Positions 10,101-58,009 of a stretch of DNA of 64,000 bases are shown piece by piece; position 1 is the first letter of the stretch, and each line of letters starts with the position of its first letter. The notes under the pieces are model-generated. The model ran no database searches. It saw nothing but the letters and a program-made list of their open reading frames with translations, and was not told where the DNA came from. The position numbers and the translations under genes were made by a program. Origin of the DNA: Certhia americana (lineage: Eukaryota; Chordata; Aves; Passeriformes; Certhiidae); contig JAGMWU010000028.1 of the NCBI GenBank assembly GCA_018697195.1, positions 7,125,655 to 7,189,654 on the forward strand, given 5' to 3'.

Positions 10101-13100
10101 GCTGTCCCTATGTATCCAGTAAGAACGTCCAGTTATTGTCCCCAAGAAGTAACTGGTATCCCTGGAGCTGCCAAGGGAAGGTGGTGCCACCTCAGTACAG
10201 AGCTGTCCTCTCATGTCTCCATCATTATCCCTAGGAGGTGGTTGCCAGGGCATCCCAAGCTGCAGGGAGGGGAATGTGGTACCACTGTAGTGCAGGGCTG
10301 TCCCCTCTTGTCCCCATCACTGGCCTCAAAGGGTAAGCAAGGCACCCCAAGCTGACAGAGGGGGAGGTGGGTGCCACCCCTGTGCAGGGCTGTTGCCTCC
10401 TGTCCCCAGTCTGCCTCAGCTGCCCAGAGGGCACTGAGCCGGCGCTGGGCTTGGAGTACAAGTGGTGGAACGTGCTGCCCCCCAACATGGAGACCACTGT
10501 GCTCAGCGGCATCAACTTCGAGTACAAGGGCATTGCAGGTAGTGGCAGAGGGCTGTCCCTTCCCCATCCCCTGCCAGGGGACTGCCAGGGACCCTTCTGA
10601 GTATCACTGCATACCTGCAGGCTGGGAGGTAGCTGGGGACTACATTTACACAGCAGCTGGAGCCTCTGACAGCGACTTCATGATCCTTACACTGGTGGTC
10701 CCTGGCTTCAGGTGAGGTGGGGACCACTACCAGGGTGTCCCCAGGGAGCAGGGGGGACACAGCCATGGTGCAGAGCTAGAAGTGTCCACACACTGTCCCC
10801 AGCCCTCCGAGCCCAGTGCTGGAGGACACAGAGAGCAGGGAGGTGGCCAGGATCACCTTCGTTTTCGAGACACTGTGCAGCGTTGGCTGTGAGCTCTACT
10901 TTATGGTGGTAAGTGGAGAGATATAGCAGTTTTTGGGGGGGACACAGTGAATTTGGGTGGTGCCACCATCCCCCTGTCCCCACAGGGTGTCAACTCACAC
11001 ACCAACACTCCGGTGGAGACATGGACAGGCTCCACAGGGAAACAATCCTACACCTACCTGGTGGAGAAGAATGCAACCATGAGCTTCACCTGGGCCTTCC
11101 AGCGCACCCCCTACCATGAGGCGGTCAGGAACAGGGAACCCTGCTTTGGGAGGGCTGGAGGGCCCCCATTTTGGGGGGTCCAGTGGGGGTGGGAGGCAGA
11201 TGCTGATGGTGCTCTTGGTGCCAGGGCCGGCGGTTCACCAGTGATGTGGCCAAGCTGTACAGCATCAACGTCACCAATGTCCAGGGAGGAGTGGCATCCT
11301 TCTGCCGCCGCTGTGCCCCCCAGCCCACTGGCTCCTGTGCCCCGTGTTCCCCTGGCAGTGCTGTGGACCCCAGCTTGGGCATCTGCCAGCGCTGCCCACC
11401 TGGCACCTACCTGCGGGGTCACCCTTCCGATGGGACACCCACCTGCCACCCCTGTGGTCCTGGCACACACAGCAACCAGGTGACTGGGGTGGCAGGGGGT
11501 CCAAGTGTCTCTAAGTGTCCCCATGGATGATGCCAATGGGCCCCAGAGGAGTGACACCAGCCTCCCCCATACCCAGGATGTCCCAGATGGTGGCACTGGC
11601 CAGCACCAGGAGGGTGACACCATCACGGGTGGGTGATACCAGCCCCTCCAGTCATCCTGGGTGCATGACACTGTGTTCCCATGGAGGTGACACCAGCCCC
11701 TTACAGCTATTCTGGGTGGATGACAGGAGAGGTGCCAGTGTGGGTGACAATGTCTGACCCTGGGTGGGTGATGCCTGCCCTCCTTAGCCATCTCCAGGGA
11801 GGTGACACCTGCCCTGTGAGTATTCCTGGGTGGGTGGCAAAGTGGGTGACAGTGTCTAATCCTGGGTGGGTAATGCCAGTCCCCCACCTGTCCCCAGTGA
11901 GATGACACCAGCCCATCCCAGCCACCCCAGATGGGTGACAGTATCTGACACTGGTGGGTGGCAGTGGGTGACCGTGGTAGATGCCACCATGGCCCTGCTG
12001 TCTCAGAGGGGTGGTGCCAGCTCTCCACAATCTCCACAAGGGTGTCCCTAGTGGGTGGCACATTTGTCCCTGAGCTCCCTGTCCCTGTTCCCAGCTGCGA
12101 TCACTATGCTACAACAACTGCAGCCTGGCACTGGCACTGCCAGGCCAGATGCTGCACTTTGAGTTCCCGTCGCTGGGCGTGGGTGCTGGCGTAGGCACCG
12201 GTCCCAGCTTCACCCCCAAGGGACTGCGCTACAGCCACCAGTTCCACCTTAGCCTCTGCGGGCACCAGGTGAGACCCATGTGGGCAAACACAGGTGCACA
12301 CATGGGAACACACCCGGTGGGTGGGCACAAGTGCAAACACAGGCACGTGAATGGGCACTCAGGACAGTGGGCACAAATGGGCAGGAGGCCATGGAAATAT
12401 GCATGCAGACATGGGAATACACCTGGGAAGGCACACAAGGGCACACACAGGAGGGTACGGGAACATGCATGCCTGTATGGGAACACAGCTGGGCTTGTGG
12501 GTGGTCACAGATACACAAGTACAAACATGAGCACACATGGGGATGTGTGTGCATGCACTGGCACATGAGTACAAATACAGGCACACAAGTGGGCATGCAA
12601 GTGGGTGGGCACGAGCCCATGAGTGCAAACATGGGCACATGGGTGGGCACTCAGGAGTGTGGGCACAGGAACACACGTGGGCACACTTGAGCACACACAG
12701 GCAGGAGGGTTCAGGAACATGCATGAACACATGGGAATGTGGATGGGACAGGGGCATGCAGGTGGGCAGACACACATCTGCATATGTGCTCATAGTCATG
12801 CAAACACAAGGACGTGTATGCAAACACATATTCACACATGTAGGAGTGCAAATACAAGTGTACATGCAGTCACACCTGCACACTCATACACACATTGGGC
12901 ATTTGTACATTCACATGTGCACAGTCACACACACACATCTGCACAGTTGTGCAGACACGTGCACACCTGCACACTTATGGCCCTGCACACACAAATTCCA
13001 GTCCCTTGTACACACATTCCCGTCATGTCACGTCATGTCACGTCACATCACGTCACATCACGTCACGTCACGTCATGTCATGTCATGTCATGTCATGTCA

Positions 13101-15821
13101 TGTCATGTCATGTCATGTCATGTCATGTCATTCCCACCGTGTCATGTGTGTCCCTGCAGGGCAGGAAGATGGCATCATGTGCTGACAATGTGACAGCAAG
13201 TCAGGGGGGCCCTGCCCGTGTGGTCATCTCTTATGTGTGCCAGGCCATTCTGGTGCCCCCTGATGTCACCGGTGCCCGCGCAGCTGTGTCTTCTCAGCCT
13301 GTTAGCCTGGGTGACCACCTGCTGGGTGAGCGGGGGGGGAGACACCCTGGGACACCTCAGGGTCACCGAGACACATGGGCAAGAAAGACACTGGAACACC
13401 TTGGTGGCACTGGCACACCAGCACTGGGACACCCCAGTGGGCCCGGGACACATATGTGGGACAGGGACTGGAACACCCTTGATAGTGGGACACTTTGTTG
13501 AGACTGGGACACCCTGGCAGTACAGGGACTAGGACATCCCAGTGGCACTGGGACACATGGGTGGGACAGGGAGTAGCCTACTCCAGTGGCACTGGCATGC
13601 CCTAGTGGGACTCAGACACCCTGGTGGGACTGGGACACCCCCAGTGGCACTGGGAGTGAGATACTCTGGTGGAATTGGGACACTCTGCTGGGACTGGGAC
13701 ACTGGCACTACGACATATCAGCAGCACTGGGATACCTTGGTGGCACAGGGACACCCCAATGGGACTGAAATACACCCTAGTGGGACTGGGACACTACAGG
13801 GCACCTTGTTTGGGATTGAGACATTGTCACTGGTATACCTTGGTGGGACTGGGATACACTGCAGAGGGACACACTGATGGGACTGGGACACTCTAGTGGG
13901 ACACACTGGTGGGACTGAGACACCCTAGTGGGACTGGGACTCCTCAGTGGGACTGGGACATCATGGTCTGACTTCAGACACCCTGGTGGGACTGGGACGC
14001 ACAGGTGGGAGTGGAACACTGACACTGGGACACCCTTTTGGGATTGAAATATCCTGGTGGCACCAGGACACCCTAGAAGGACTGGGACACTCTGGTGGCA
14101 CTAGGACACTGGGACTGGAACACCAGCGGAACTGGACACCCTCTCTCCCTGCAGGTGTCACCACCAGCTCTGTGCTGGACAACATCGTGTCTCCCCCAGA
14201 GCTTTTCCCCCCCAGCCACCCTGACCTGCCTGACATCATCTTCTTCTTCAGGTGCAGGCAGGTGACAGTGGGGTGACACCCACACAGTGCCCCCACAGTC
14301 CTCCTGACCCCCCATGTCCCCTGGCAGGTCCAATGACATGACACAGCCCTGCAGCAGTGGCCGGGCCACCACCATCCGCTTGCGCTGTGACCCACTGCGC
14401 CTTGGCACCGGCACCTTGGCTGTCCCCAGGTGGGGAGGGGACACTGGGGACCTTGAGGGGGGGGGTTTGGATGACCCAAGCATCTCCTGCTGTCAGGGTT
14501 GGGCACATCCCTGGGGTGCTTTACTTTGGAGACACCACTGTCACAGTGCCAGTCTCCCTCACTCTAAGGTGTCACCCTGGTTTCCAGGTGGGGGAATGGG
14601 ACACTGGGGACACTGAGGGAGGCTTTGGGGAATCCCAAAGTGACCCAAACATCTCCTGCTGTCATGGGTGGGCATGTCCCTGAGGTGCTTCGCTTTGGTG
14701 ACGACATTGACATAGTATCATCCTGGCTGTCATTGGCACCCTGCGTGTACTCAGGTCGGCAGTGAAACAAAGGAGACCAAGGGGGAGGTTTGGGGACCCC
14801 CAAGGTATCCTGCTGTCATGGGTAGATACTTCTTTGGGGTGCTTTAGTTTGGGCATACTGCTGTCATGGTATCCCAACTCTGGGGTGTCACCTTGGCTGT
14901 ACTCCCCACTTTGGAGTGTCACCACCACCTGAGTCCCCCCTTTTTGTCCCTCCCCAGCAAATGCCCCGAGGGCACCTGCGATGGCTGTACCTTCCATTTC
15001 CTGTGGATGACGGCCGAGGGATGTCCCCGTTGCTCCAGCTTCCACCACCGTCCCATCATCGGCGCCTGTATCGGTGGCGTTCAGGTACCGCCCCGTGCCT
15101 CGGGCTGGGCTGCGGCTCCCACGGCTCCTGAACCCTCTTTCCCCCTGAACAGAAAACCACCTATGTGTGGCGGGAGCCCCGGCTGTGCCACGGTGGGGAC
15201 GCCCTGCCGCCGCAGGTGATTCAGGCATGCCGGAGCATGGATTTTTGGCTAAAAGTGGGAATTTCCACTGGGACATGCGTGGCTGTCTTGCTGGCTGCAC
15301 TCGCCACTTATTTCTGGAAGAAGACTCAAAAGTGAGCAGTTGGCGGTGGGACTTGGGGACACAGGAGCTATCATTGTCACAGGGCAGGGTGATGGCATCA
15401 CCTGCATTCCCAGGCTGGAATACAAATATTCCAAGCTGGTGATGGACGCAGCGGCCCGGGAGAGCGACGCGACATCGCCCGACAGCTGCGCCATCATGGA
15501 GGGAGAGGACGTGGAGGACGAGCTGCTCTTTGCCACCGAAATGTCACTTTTTGGAAAACTTAAAGCCCTGACGGCCAAGGTGAGGGGTGGGGTGGGAGGG
15601 ATGGAAACAACCTTGGAGTAGCCATTGGACAAGCCATGGTGGGGGTGGGATTTGAGGATGGTCCCATGCCTCAGTTCCCCACCCTGCGGGGCTCCGGGCC
15701 TCAGTTTCCCCACCACAGGAGGGCTCCAGGCCTCAGTTTCCCCACCCCACAGCGGATGCCGGATGGATTCGACTCAGTCCCGCTGAAGACCTCATCCAGC
15801 AGCACCGATCGGGAGCTGTAA
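3380..15821 (+). CDS. ELAPOR1: ELAPOR1 (KIAA1324/EIG121), 22 coding exons, 954 aa
   Basis: Type I membrane glycoprotein of the endosome-lysosome/trans-Golgi system, linked to autophagy and secretory granule maturation; the ectodomain resembles mannose-6-phosphate-receptor-type and cysteine-rich receptor modules. Exons: 3380-3478, 5549-5669, 6724-6916, 8036-8183, 8458-8538, 8784-8889, 8967-9116, 9474-9562, 9636-9813, 10410-10538, 10621-10711, 10803-10908, 10986-11123, 11225-11479, 12095-12268, 13160-13325, 14155-14251, 14328-14429, 14958-15084, 15153-15331, 15414-15579, 15753-15821. All have GT/AG borders and phases join without a break. Signal peptide about 1-24; Cys-rich CxxC-type repeats ([24 protein letters not shown]); single transmembrane helix about 852-872 ([20 protein letters not shown]); cytoplasmic tail with YSKL (Yxx-phi sorting type) and an acidic EGEDVEDE. 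Slightly shorter than the mammalian protein (about 1,010 aa). Start chosen by Kozak context and signal peptide. No canonical AATAAA was found after the stop. Confidence 0.96.
4069..4116. repeat. 48-bp poly(T) tract in ELAPOR1 intron 1
   Basis: Uninterrupted run of T. It could be the tail of an old minus-strand retroposed sequence, but no element body or target-site duplication is evident. The flanks at 4000-4760 are among the few non-repetitive intronic stretches of this gene. Confidence 0.8.
5880..6460. repeat. Minisatellite with CA tracts, ELAPOR1 intron 2
   Basis: Copies of a roughly 30-50 bp unit built from gggatgggat(g)agatggaaatcc and acacacac segments. Confidence 0.65.
7320..7710. repeat. 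Minisatellite, about 48-bp unit, ELAPOR1 intron 3
   Basis: Repeats of a unit reading approximately ccaccaaaccctcc, tggttgtaccagcag, with ccattaaa/caactatcc variants. Confidence 0.7.
9830..10409 (+). repeat. About 110-bp tandem repeat ending at exon 10 acceptor, ELAPOR1 intron 9
   Basis: About five degenerate copies of a unit containing ccccaagctg, aggtgg(t)gccac, cagggctgtcccctc and cttgtccccat. The last copy supplies the polypyrimidine tract and AG of exon 10 (tgtccccag, AG at 10408-10409), so earlier copies carry near-identical acceptor-like sequences ending in cat instead of cag. Confidence 0.65.
11530..12080. repeat. Minisatellite (gggtgggtgacaccagcccc), ELAPOR1 intron 14
   Basis: Irregular repeats of gggtgggtgac, accagcccc and catcccagcc, between exons 14 and 15. 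Confidence 0.6.
12270..12990. repeat. Minisatellite (gggcacacaagtgggca), ELAPOR1 intron 15
   Basis: Long array of 15-30 bp units rich in gggcaca, catgggaac and gtgggcatgcaagtg, grading into a CA-rich end near 12890-12990. Confidence 0.7.
13021..13132. repeat. Pentanucleotide microsatellite (GTCAT/GTCAC)n beside exon 16
   Basis: An almost pure array of 5-bp units: GTCAT/GTCAC mixed in the first half and pure GTCAT in the second. It ends about 27 bp before the exon 16 acceptor (AG at 13158-13159). The mixed half contains several TGACGT cores on the minus strand. Confidence 0.85.
13340..14140. repeat. Minisatellite (gggactgggacaccctggt), ELAPOR1 intron 16
   Basis: Forty or so copies of a unit of about 19-20 bp, ggtgggactgggacacc with ctagt/tagtg variants, filling the whole intron between exons 16 and 17. 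Confidence 0.8.
14415..14930 (+). repeat. About 160-bp triplication covering exon 18 donor, ELAPOR1 intron 18
   Basis: Three diverged copies of a unit starting at the end of exon 18: ccaggtggggagggg at 14426, ccaggtgggggaatgg at 14585, and a third near 14750. Shared internal marks are catctcctgctgtca and ggtgctttactttgg. The second copy keeps a usable-looking donor sequence. Confidence 0.6.
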
Positions 15822-16780
15822 GAGGACAGGGCACCCTCGCATCCCCCAGCCTCCCAGGAGCTGTTACATAGCAGAGGGACACCCACGGACACCCCGCCCC
15901 CGGGCAGCTGTGAAGGGAAGGGGGGGGTACCCACAGCCCACCCCCCAACGTGGCCTTAGGGACCCGCTTCGGACCACAGCTTCGTTACAGCTTTTGTACA
16001 TGTATGCCCTACCTGTGGCCCTCCCCATGTCCTCCCCATCCCAAGAACCCAAAAATGCCAAATACAGGAGTGGGGTTTGTATAAGGACTCCGTGTGTGTG
16101 GACACACGGGGACGGAGGGACATGCATAGGGGGTGTGGGGAGCTGAGTATGGGCACCCAAAATGGGGGGGGGGAAGGGTGTGGGTGTGTGTGCACAGGGT
16201 GTGAAACGCATGGGAGTAGGTGCCTAGGGGTGGGGTAGGGGTGCACATGTGGGGGAGCAGTGGAACTTTGACGTCCATCTGCACGCCCCCTCATGGGGGA
16301 AGGTTATAAGGGTCCCCCAAAAGGGTGGAGGCATCAGGACCCTGCCGGGACCTCCAAGGAAGGAACAGTGGGGTGACATGGACAGCCACAGTCGTGCCAT
16401 GGAATGCTGTAGAGGGGCGTGACCCCCGTGAACAACTGGGGTGTGAGGCATCCTCGGGTAGGAGATCCCCAGAGCCCATCAGCATCCCTGGGATGTGGCT
16501 GAGGAACCCCAGGGATGCTCGGGGTGCGAGGACAGAACCGCGGAGACCCCTCTGGAGTGGTGGCTCAAGGATTCTCGGATCGCTCGGGCCCCTCCTGACT
16601 GCCCCGTATCTTCCCCAAACCCTCGCATACCTACCGGATACCATAGTCCTCCCGCCCTGCCAGGGCCTCCAGACCCGCTGGAACCCCTCTTGGTGGCGGT
16701 CAGGGATGTTCGGACCGCTCGGGCCCCCCCAGTGTCTCCATATCACTCCCGTGCCTCCCTTACCCCTCCGTACCCCGGTT
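15822..16780. other. ELAPOR1 3' UTR and ELAPOR1-SARS1 intergenic region
   Basis: Sequence after the ELAPOR1 stop. It includes gtgtgtgtg/cacggggac G-rich phrases (16080-16260) but no exon, RNA gene or canonical AATAAA. AATACA near 16060 is a possible weak polyadenylation variant. From about 16780 CpG density rises toward the SARS1 promoter. Confidence 0.4.
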
Positions 16781-16938
16781 CTCCCGTCCTGCTGCGCCAC
16801 CTCCAGCCCACCGAGGGGCGCTGCTGCGCCCCCGCCCGCATCGCCACGGCCCCACCGCGACCGCGCCTCTTCCCGCGCACGCGTGCGGAGCTGCTGTCCC
16901 CGCCGGCGTTCCGAGTGGCGCCGCCGCCATAACCGGTC
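16780..16938 (+). promoter_or_regulatory. SARS1: SARS1 CpG-island promoter
   Basis: CpG-dense, TATA-less sequence containing gcgcacgcgtgcgg (16875-16888), close to the NRF1 palindrome, typical of housekeeping tRNA synthetase genes. The start codon context is GGTCATGG at 16939. Confidence 0.55.
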
Positions 16939-24537
<7,599 letters not shown>

Positions 24538-24811
24538 GAGTGTACACCTGCACCCGAAGGACTTTGGAGGCCTCCTGAGTCATCTCACCGTCATCGCCAG
24601 GCTGTGCCCTTCACCATGGTCTTTGCATTGGAGGGGAGTCACCATCTGTCCACCCCTGTACCACAAAGAACTGACACTGTCAGGGCTCTGCCCCTCTCCC
24701 TGTGTGTCCCCCCTACCCTGCTGAGTGGGGCCAGAATCCCCCATGTGTCCCCCTCACACCGAGTGTTGCTAGGGACCCCGGTGCCCACTAACATGTCCCT
24801 CCTCCATCCAA

Positions 24812-24817
24812 AATAAA
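24812..24817 (+). promoter_or_regulatory. SARS1: SARS1 polyadenylation signal AATAAA
   Basis: Canonical hexamer 275 bp after the SARS1 stop, followed by a GT-rich stretch (gagctatgtgttcttgg) of the kind expected downstream of a cleavage site. Confidence 0.75.
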
Positions 24818-24844
24818 GCCAAGAGCTGCTGAGCTATGTGTTCT

Positions 24845-25975
24845 TGGAGGGTTCCGAGGACGGAAAGGGGAGGTCCAGCCGGGGGAGGTGTCTCCGTTGC
24901 ACAGCTCGCTTCCCCCTCCCCCCCCATGCCCCCCTTCTCCCCTTCTCTCTCCCTCCTGCCAGCCCCACATAAAGCACCAGACAAAGCCCCTTTGTGATGC
25001 AAAGTGGGGCCGAGGGCCCCCAGCCTCAGCCCCAGCTGCTGACCGCCCCCTCCCCGCCGTGTGACACACGGGAGGGTTGCCCCCTTCCATCCCCATGCGG
25101 GGAGGCCTGGCTCTCCCCCGCTGCGTGTGCGTGGGAAACTCTCGGCTCGGCCATAGGTGTCGGGTGAAACCGGCGGGGAGCAGCCCAGTGAGTCACCGGA
25201 GCCCCCGGCGGAGGCGAGGGGGTTCCGGCGCTCCAAGCGCCGCCCCGGCGCTGGGGGGGCCCCTCCCCGAAACCCGTCGGACCCGTTTCGCCGTGGGGGG
25301 GCCCGACTCCGCGCCGCCTGCCTGCACCCACGCGTCGGGACCGGCGCCCGCTGGGGGTTGGGGAGGCAGCACCCATGGACCGCGGGATCCGCTCTCGGTC
25401 TAGCTTCTCCCAGTCTGTCGCAGCGTCCCCCAAGCATCTCCAGTCCTTCCCAATTTGTCCCAGTGACCCCCGCAACTCCAGTCCTTCTCAGACTGGTCCA
25501 GTCGCTCCCAGTCTGTTCTATTGTCCCCGGTCCTGGTGCGGTGGAACGAGCCCGGGGGTCGGGGGGAGTGCCACGGAGTGAGAGGACACGGACTCCCACG
25601 TGTAGAGTCACGGTCGGCGGTAGGGATACGAGGGGTTTGGGGGCATGATTATATCATACGTGCTTATGTGCCACACGTGTGGTGTATGCTTACACACATG
25701 ATCCCTGTGCTGCGTCACACACGTACTCTCTCTCACATGTGTGTAATCCGTGTGTGTTTCACGTGGTGTGTGTGTGTCACATACGTGGTTCCCATGTCAT
25801 ATGTACTCGCTGGTGCCTGTGTGCCCTGCGTGTGCGACGTGCGTGTTCCCTGCGCGTGCAACACGCGTGCCTGCAATGCACAGGTGTGTGCAAGGCCCTT
25901 CACACGTGTGTATGTAATTGTGTGCGCGCAGAACACACATATGCACCTCACATGTGTGTGCGCAACCTGCACGCG
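24845..25975. other. SARS1-CELSR2 intergenic region
   Basis: A GC-rich stretch at about 25150-25380 has CpG-island character but no recognised exon. 25420-25530 has short repeats of cagtctgtcc/agtcctt. 25640-25975 is alternating purine-pyrimidine DNA rich in acacgtgtg, cacatgtgtgtg and gcgtgcg, potentially able to form Z-DNA. No conserved protein-coding exon was recognised. Confidence 0.45.
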
Positions 25976-26186
25976 GTGCGCACTCGTTGCCCCCGCGCTG
26001 CCGGGGCGGTTGCGGGTCCGCCGATGGGTGCCGGGGGGGCGGCGGCGGCTCCTTTAAGCGCGGTCGGGCCGGTGGATTGGCGGCTCCGCCCTGGCGGGCG
26101 CGCGCGGGCGAGGGCGGGGCGCAGGCGGCGGCGCGGGTCGCTGCGGGCACCAGCACCGGCACCGTGGGCGTCGGGGGACAGCGGCC
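25976..26186 (+). promoter_or_regulatory. CELSR2: CELSR2 CpG-island promoter
   Basis: CpG-dense sequence with an inverted CCAAT box (ATTGG 26076-26080) and GC boxes (gggcggggcgc near 26115), no TATA, ending in GCGGCC before the ATG at 26187. Confidence 0.55.
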
Positions 26187-56937
<30,751 letters not shown>

Positions 56938-57125
56938 TCCAAAGGGGCTGGGGGGCTCCCCCCAACCCCCACCCCTCCATCTCCCCCCATGGGTGGGTGC
57001 CGGGGTGCACAGAGGGCACCCTGGTACCCACCTCTCCCATCACACATCTGTCTGTCTTGTTTTTATTCCCCCCCCCCACCTCCCACTTTGTATCCACTCC
57101 CCCGTCTGTCCATCCCCCTGACCAG

Positions 57126-57147
57126 GAGCGACGAGACCTCGATCTAA
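57126..57147 (+). CDS. CELSR2: Possible alternative last coding exon of CELSR2 (SDETSI end)
   Basis: A long pyrimidine tract (57068-57119) ends in ctgaccag, with AG at 57124-57125. Spliced from the exon 33 donor at 55701, the following bases complete Glu and then read S-D-E-T-S-I and TAA (57145-57147). The ending T-S-I fits a class I PDZ ligand (S/T-X-hydrophobic-COOH), unlike FLFFNFLH. It lies within the 3' UTR of the main form, so it would be an internal 3'-UTR acceptor. Inference only; no transcript evidence is available here. Confidence 0.45.
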
Positions 57148-57405
57148 TGGGGACCCACCCAGCGGCTAGCCCACCCACTGTACCAGGGACACCAGGATAG
57201 GGAGGGCACCAGGAAGGTGGTGGTGGGGGAAACCACCAGGATCAGGGGGCACAAGGACTGGCAGGACATCAGGAGTGGGCAGGGAGCCACAACCCTCTTC
57301 AGTGCACTTTGTATCCTTGCAGGGATTGGCACCTTGGGGGGGTGGCACAGGGTGCTCCTGTTGCCCCCCCATGATCACCCCCAGCCCCTTTGCCCAGCAG
57401 AGTGT

Positions 57406-57411
57406 TTTATT
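57406..57411 (-). promoter_or_regulatory. PSRC1: PSRC1 polyadenylation signal (AATAAA on minus strand)
   Basis: TTTATT on the plus strand is AATAAA on the minus strand, about 600 bp after the PSRC1 stop. No nearer minus-strand hexamer was seen. Confidence 0.55.
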
Positions 57412-57717
57412 TAAAAAATACATGAAAATACAAAAAAAGGAATTCATAACCAACTTCCCCCATTGTGCCAACCCCGCCTTGTCCTCCAAAGTGCCAACCT
57501 CCCCGAAGATGCCACCCGTCCCAAGCTGCCAACTCCTCCAGGTGGGGGGCATGTGGAGGGGGGAACAGTTGGGGGTTACAGGGATGTCTGGGACCCCCCT
57601 GCCCAGGGCTGAGGCTTAGGTGGGGAACCCAGGGATGGTTGTTGGGGGGGGGGGGGGAGTGACCCCTGGGTGCTGGGGGACGTGGGGGGTTTCCTACTGC
57701 TGTTGGGACCTTTTGTA

Positions 57718-57723
57718 ATTAAA
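57718..57723 (+). promoter_or_regulatory. CELSR2: CELSR2 polyadenylation signal (ATTAAA)
   Basis: ATTAAA, the commonest variant hexamer, about 780 bp after the CELSR2 stop, followed by GT-rich sequence. It lies downstream of the minus-strand PSRC1 signal, so the two mature 3' UTRs would overlap by about 310 bp. Confidence 0.5.
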
Positions 57724-58009
57724 GCAAAACATAATGAGTGCCTCGGCTCATCCCTGGGGCGGCTCCTGGCTCTGCCATCCCAACTTTAGCTGGTCCCTGG
57801 GGGTTCTAGCACTGCCCTGCAACCTGACAACCAAACAGGTGCCTTGGCTGCTCCCTGGGGGCTCCTGGCGCTGCCTGTCTCCTTCCAAAATCAAGTGGAT
57901 GCCTCAGCTCATCCCTGGGTTGGCCTTGGCTCTGCCCCAACCTAGGTACCCTAGGGGGGGTGGAGGTGCCCCCAGGGCCTCTGGGTGGGTGTGGGGTGGT
58001 TTGGGAGTG

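Noticed and set aside
11111..12061. 316-codon minus-strand open frame
   Set aside because: It crosses ELAPOR1 exon 14 and the intron 14 minisatellite; its composition is that of the repeat translated and it matches no known protein.
12289..13193. Open frames rich in CHVM/THGN words in ELAPOR1 intron 15
   Set aside because: Products of the intronic minisatellite and the 5-bp microsatellite; the real exon 16 begins only at 13160.
13340..14140. Regularly spaced repeats resembling a CRISPR array
   Set aside because: Units are contiguous without unique spacers, lie in a vertebrate intron and have diverged copies: a minisatellite.
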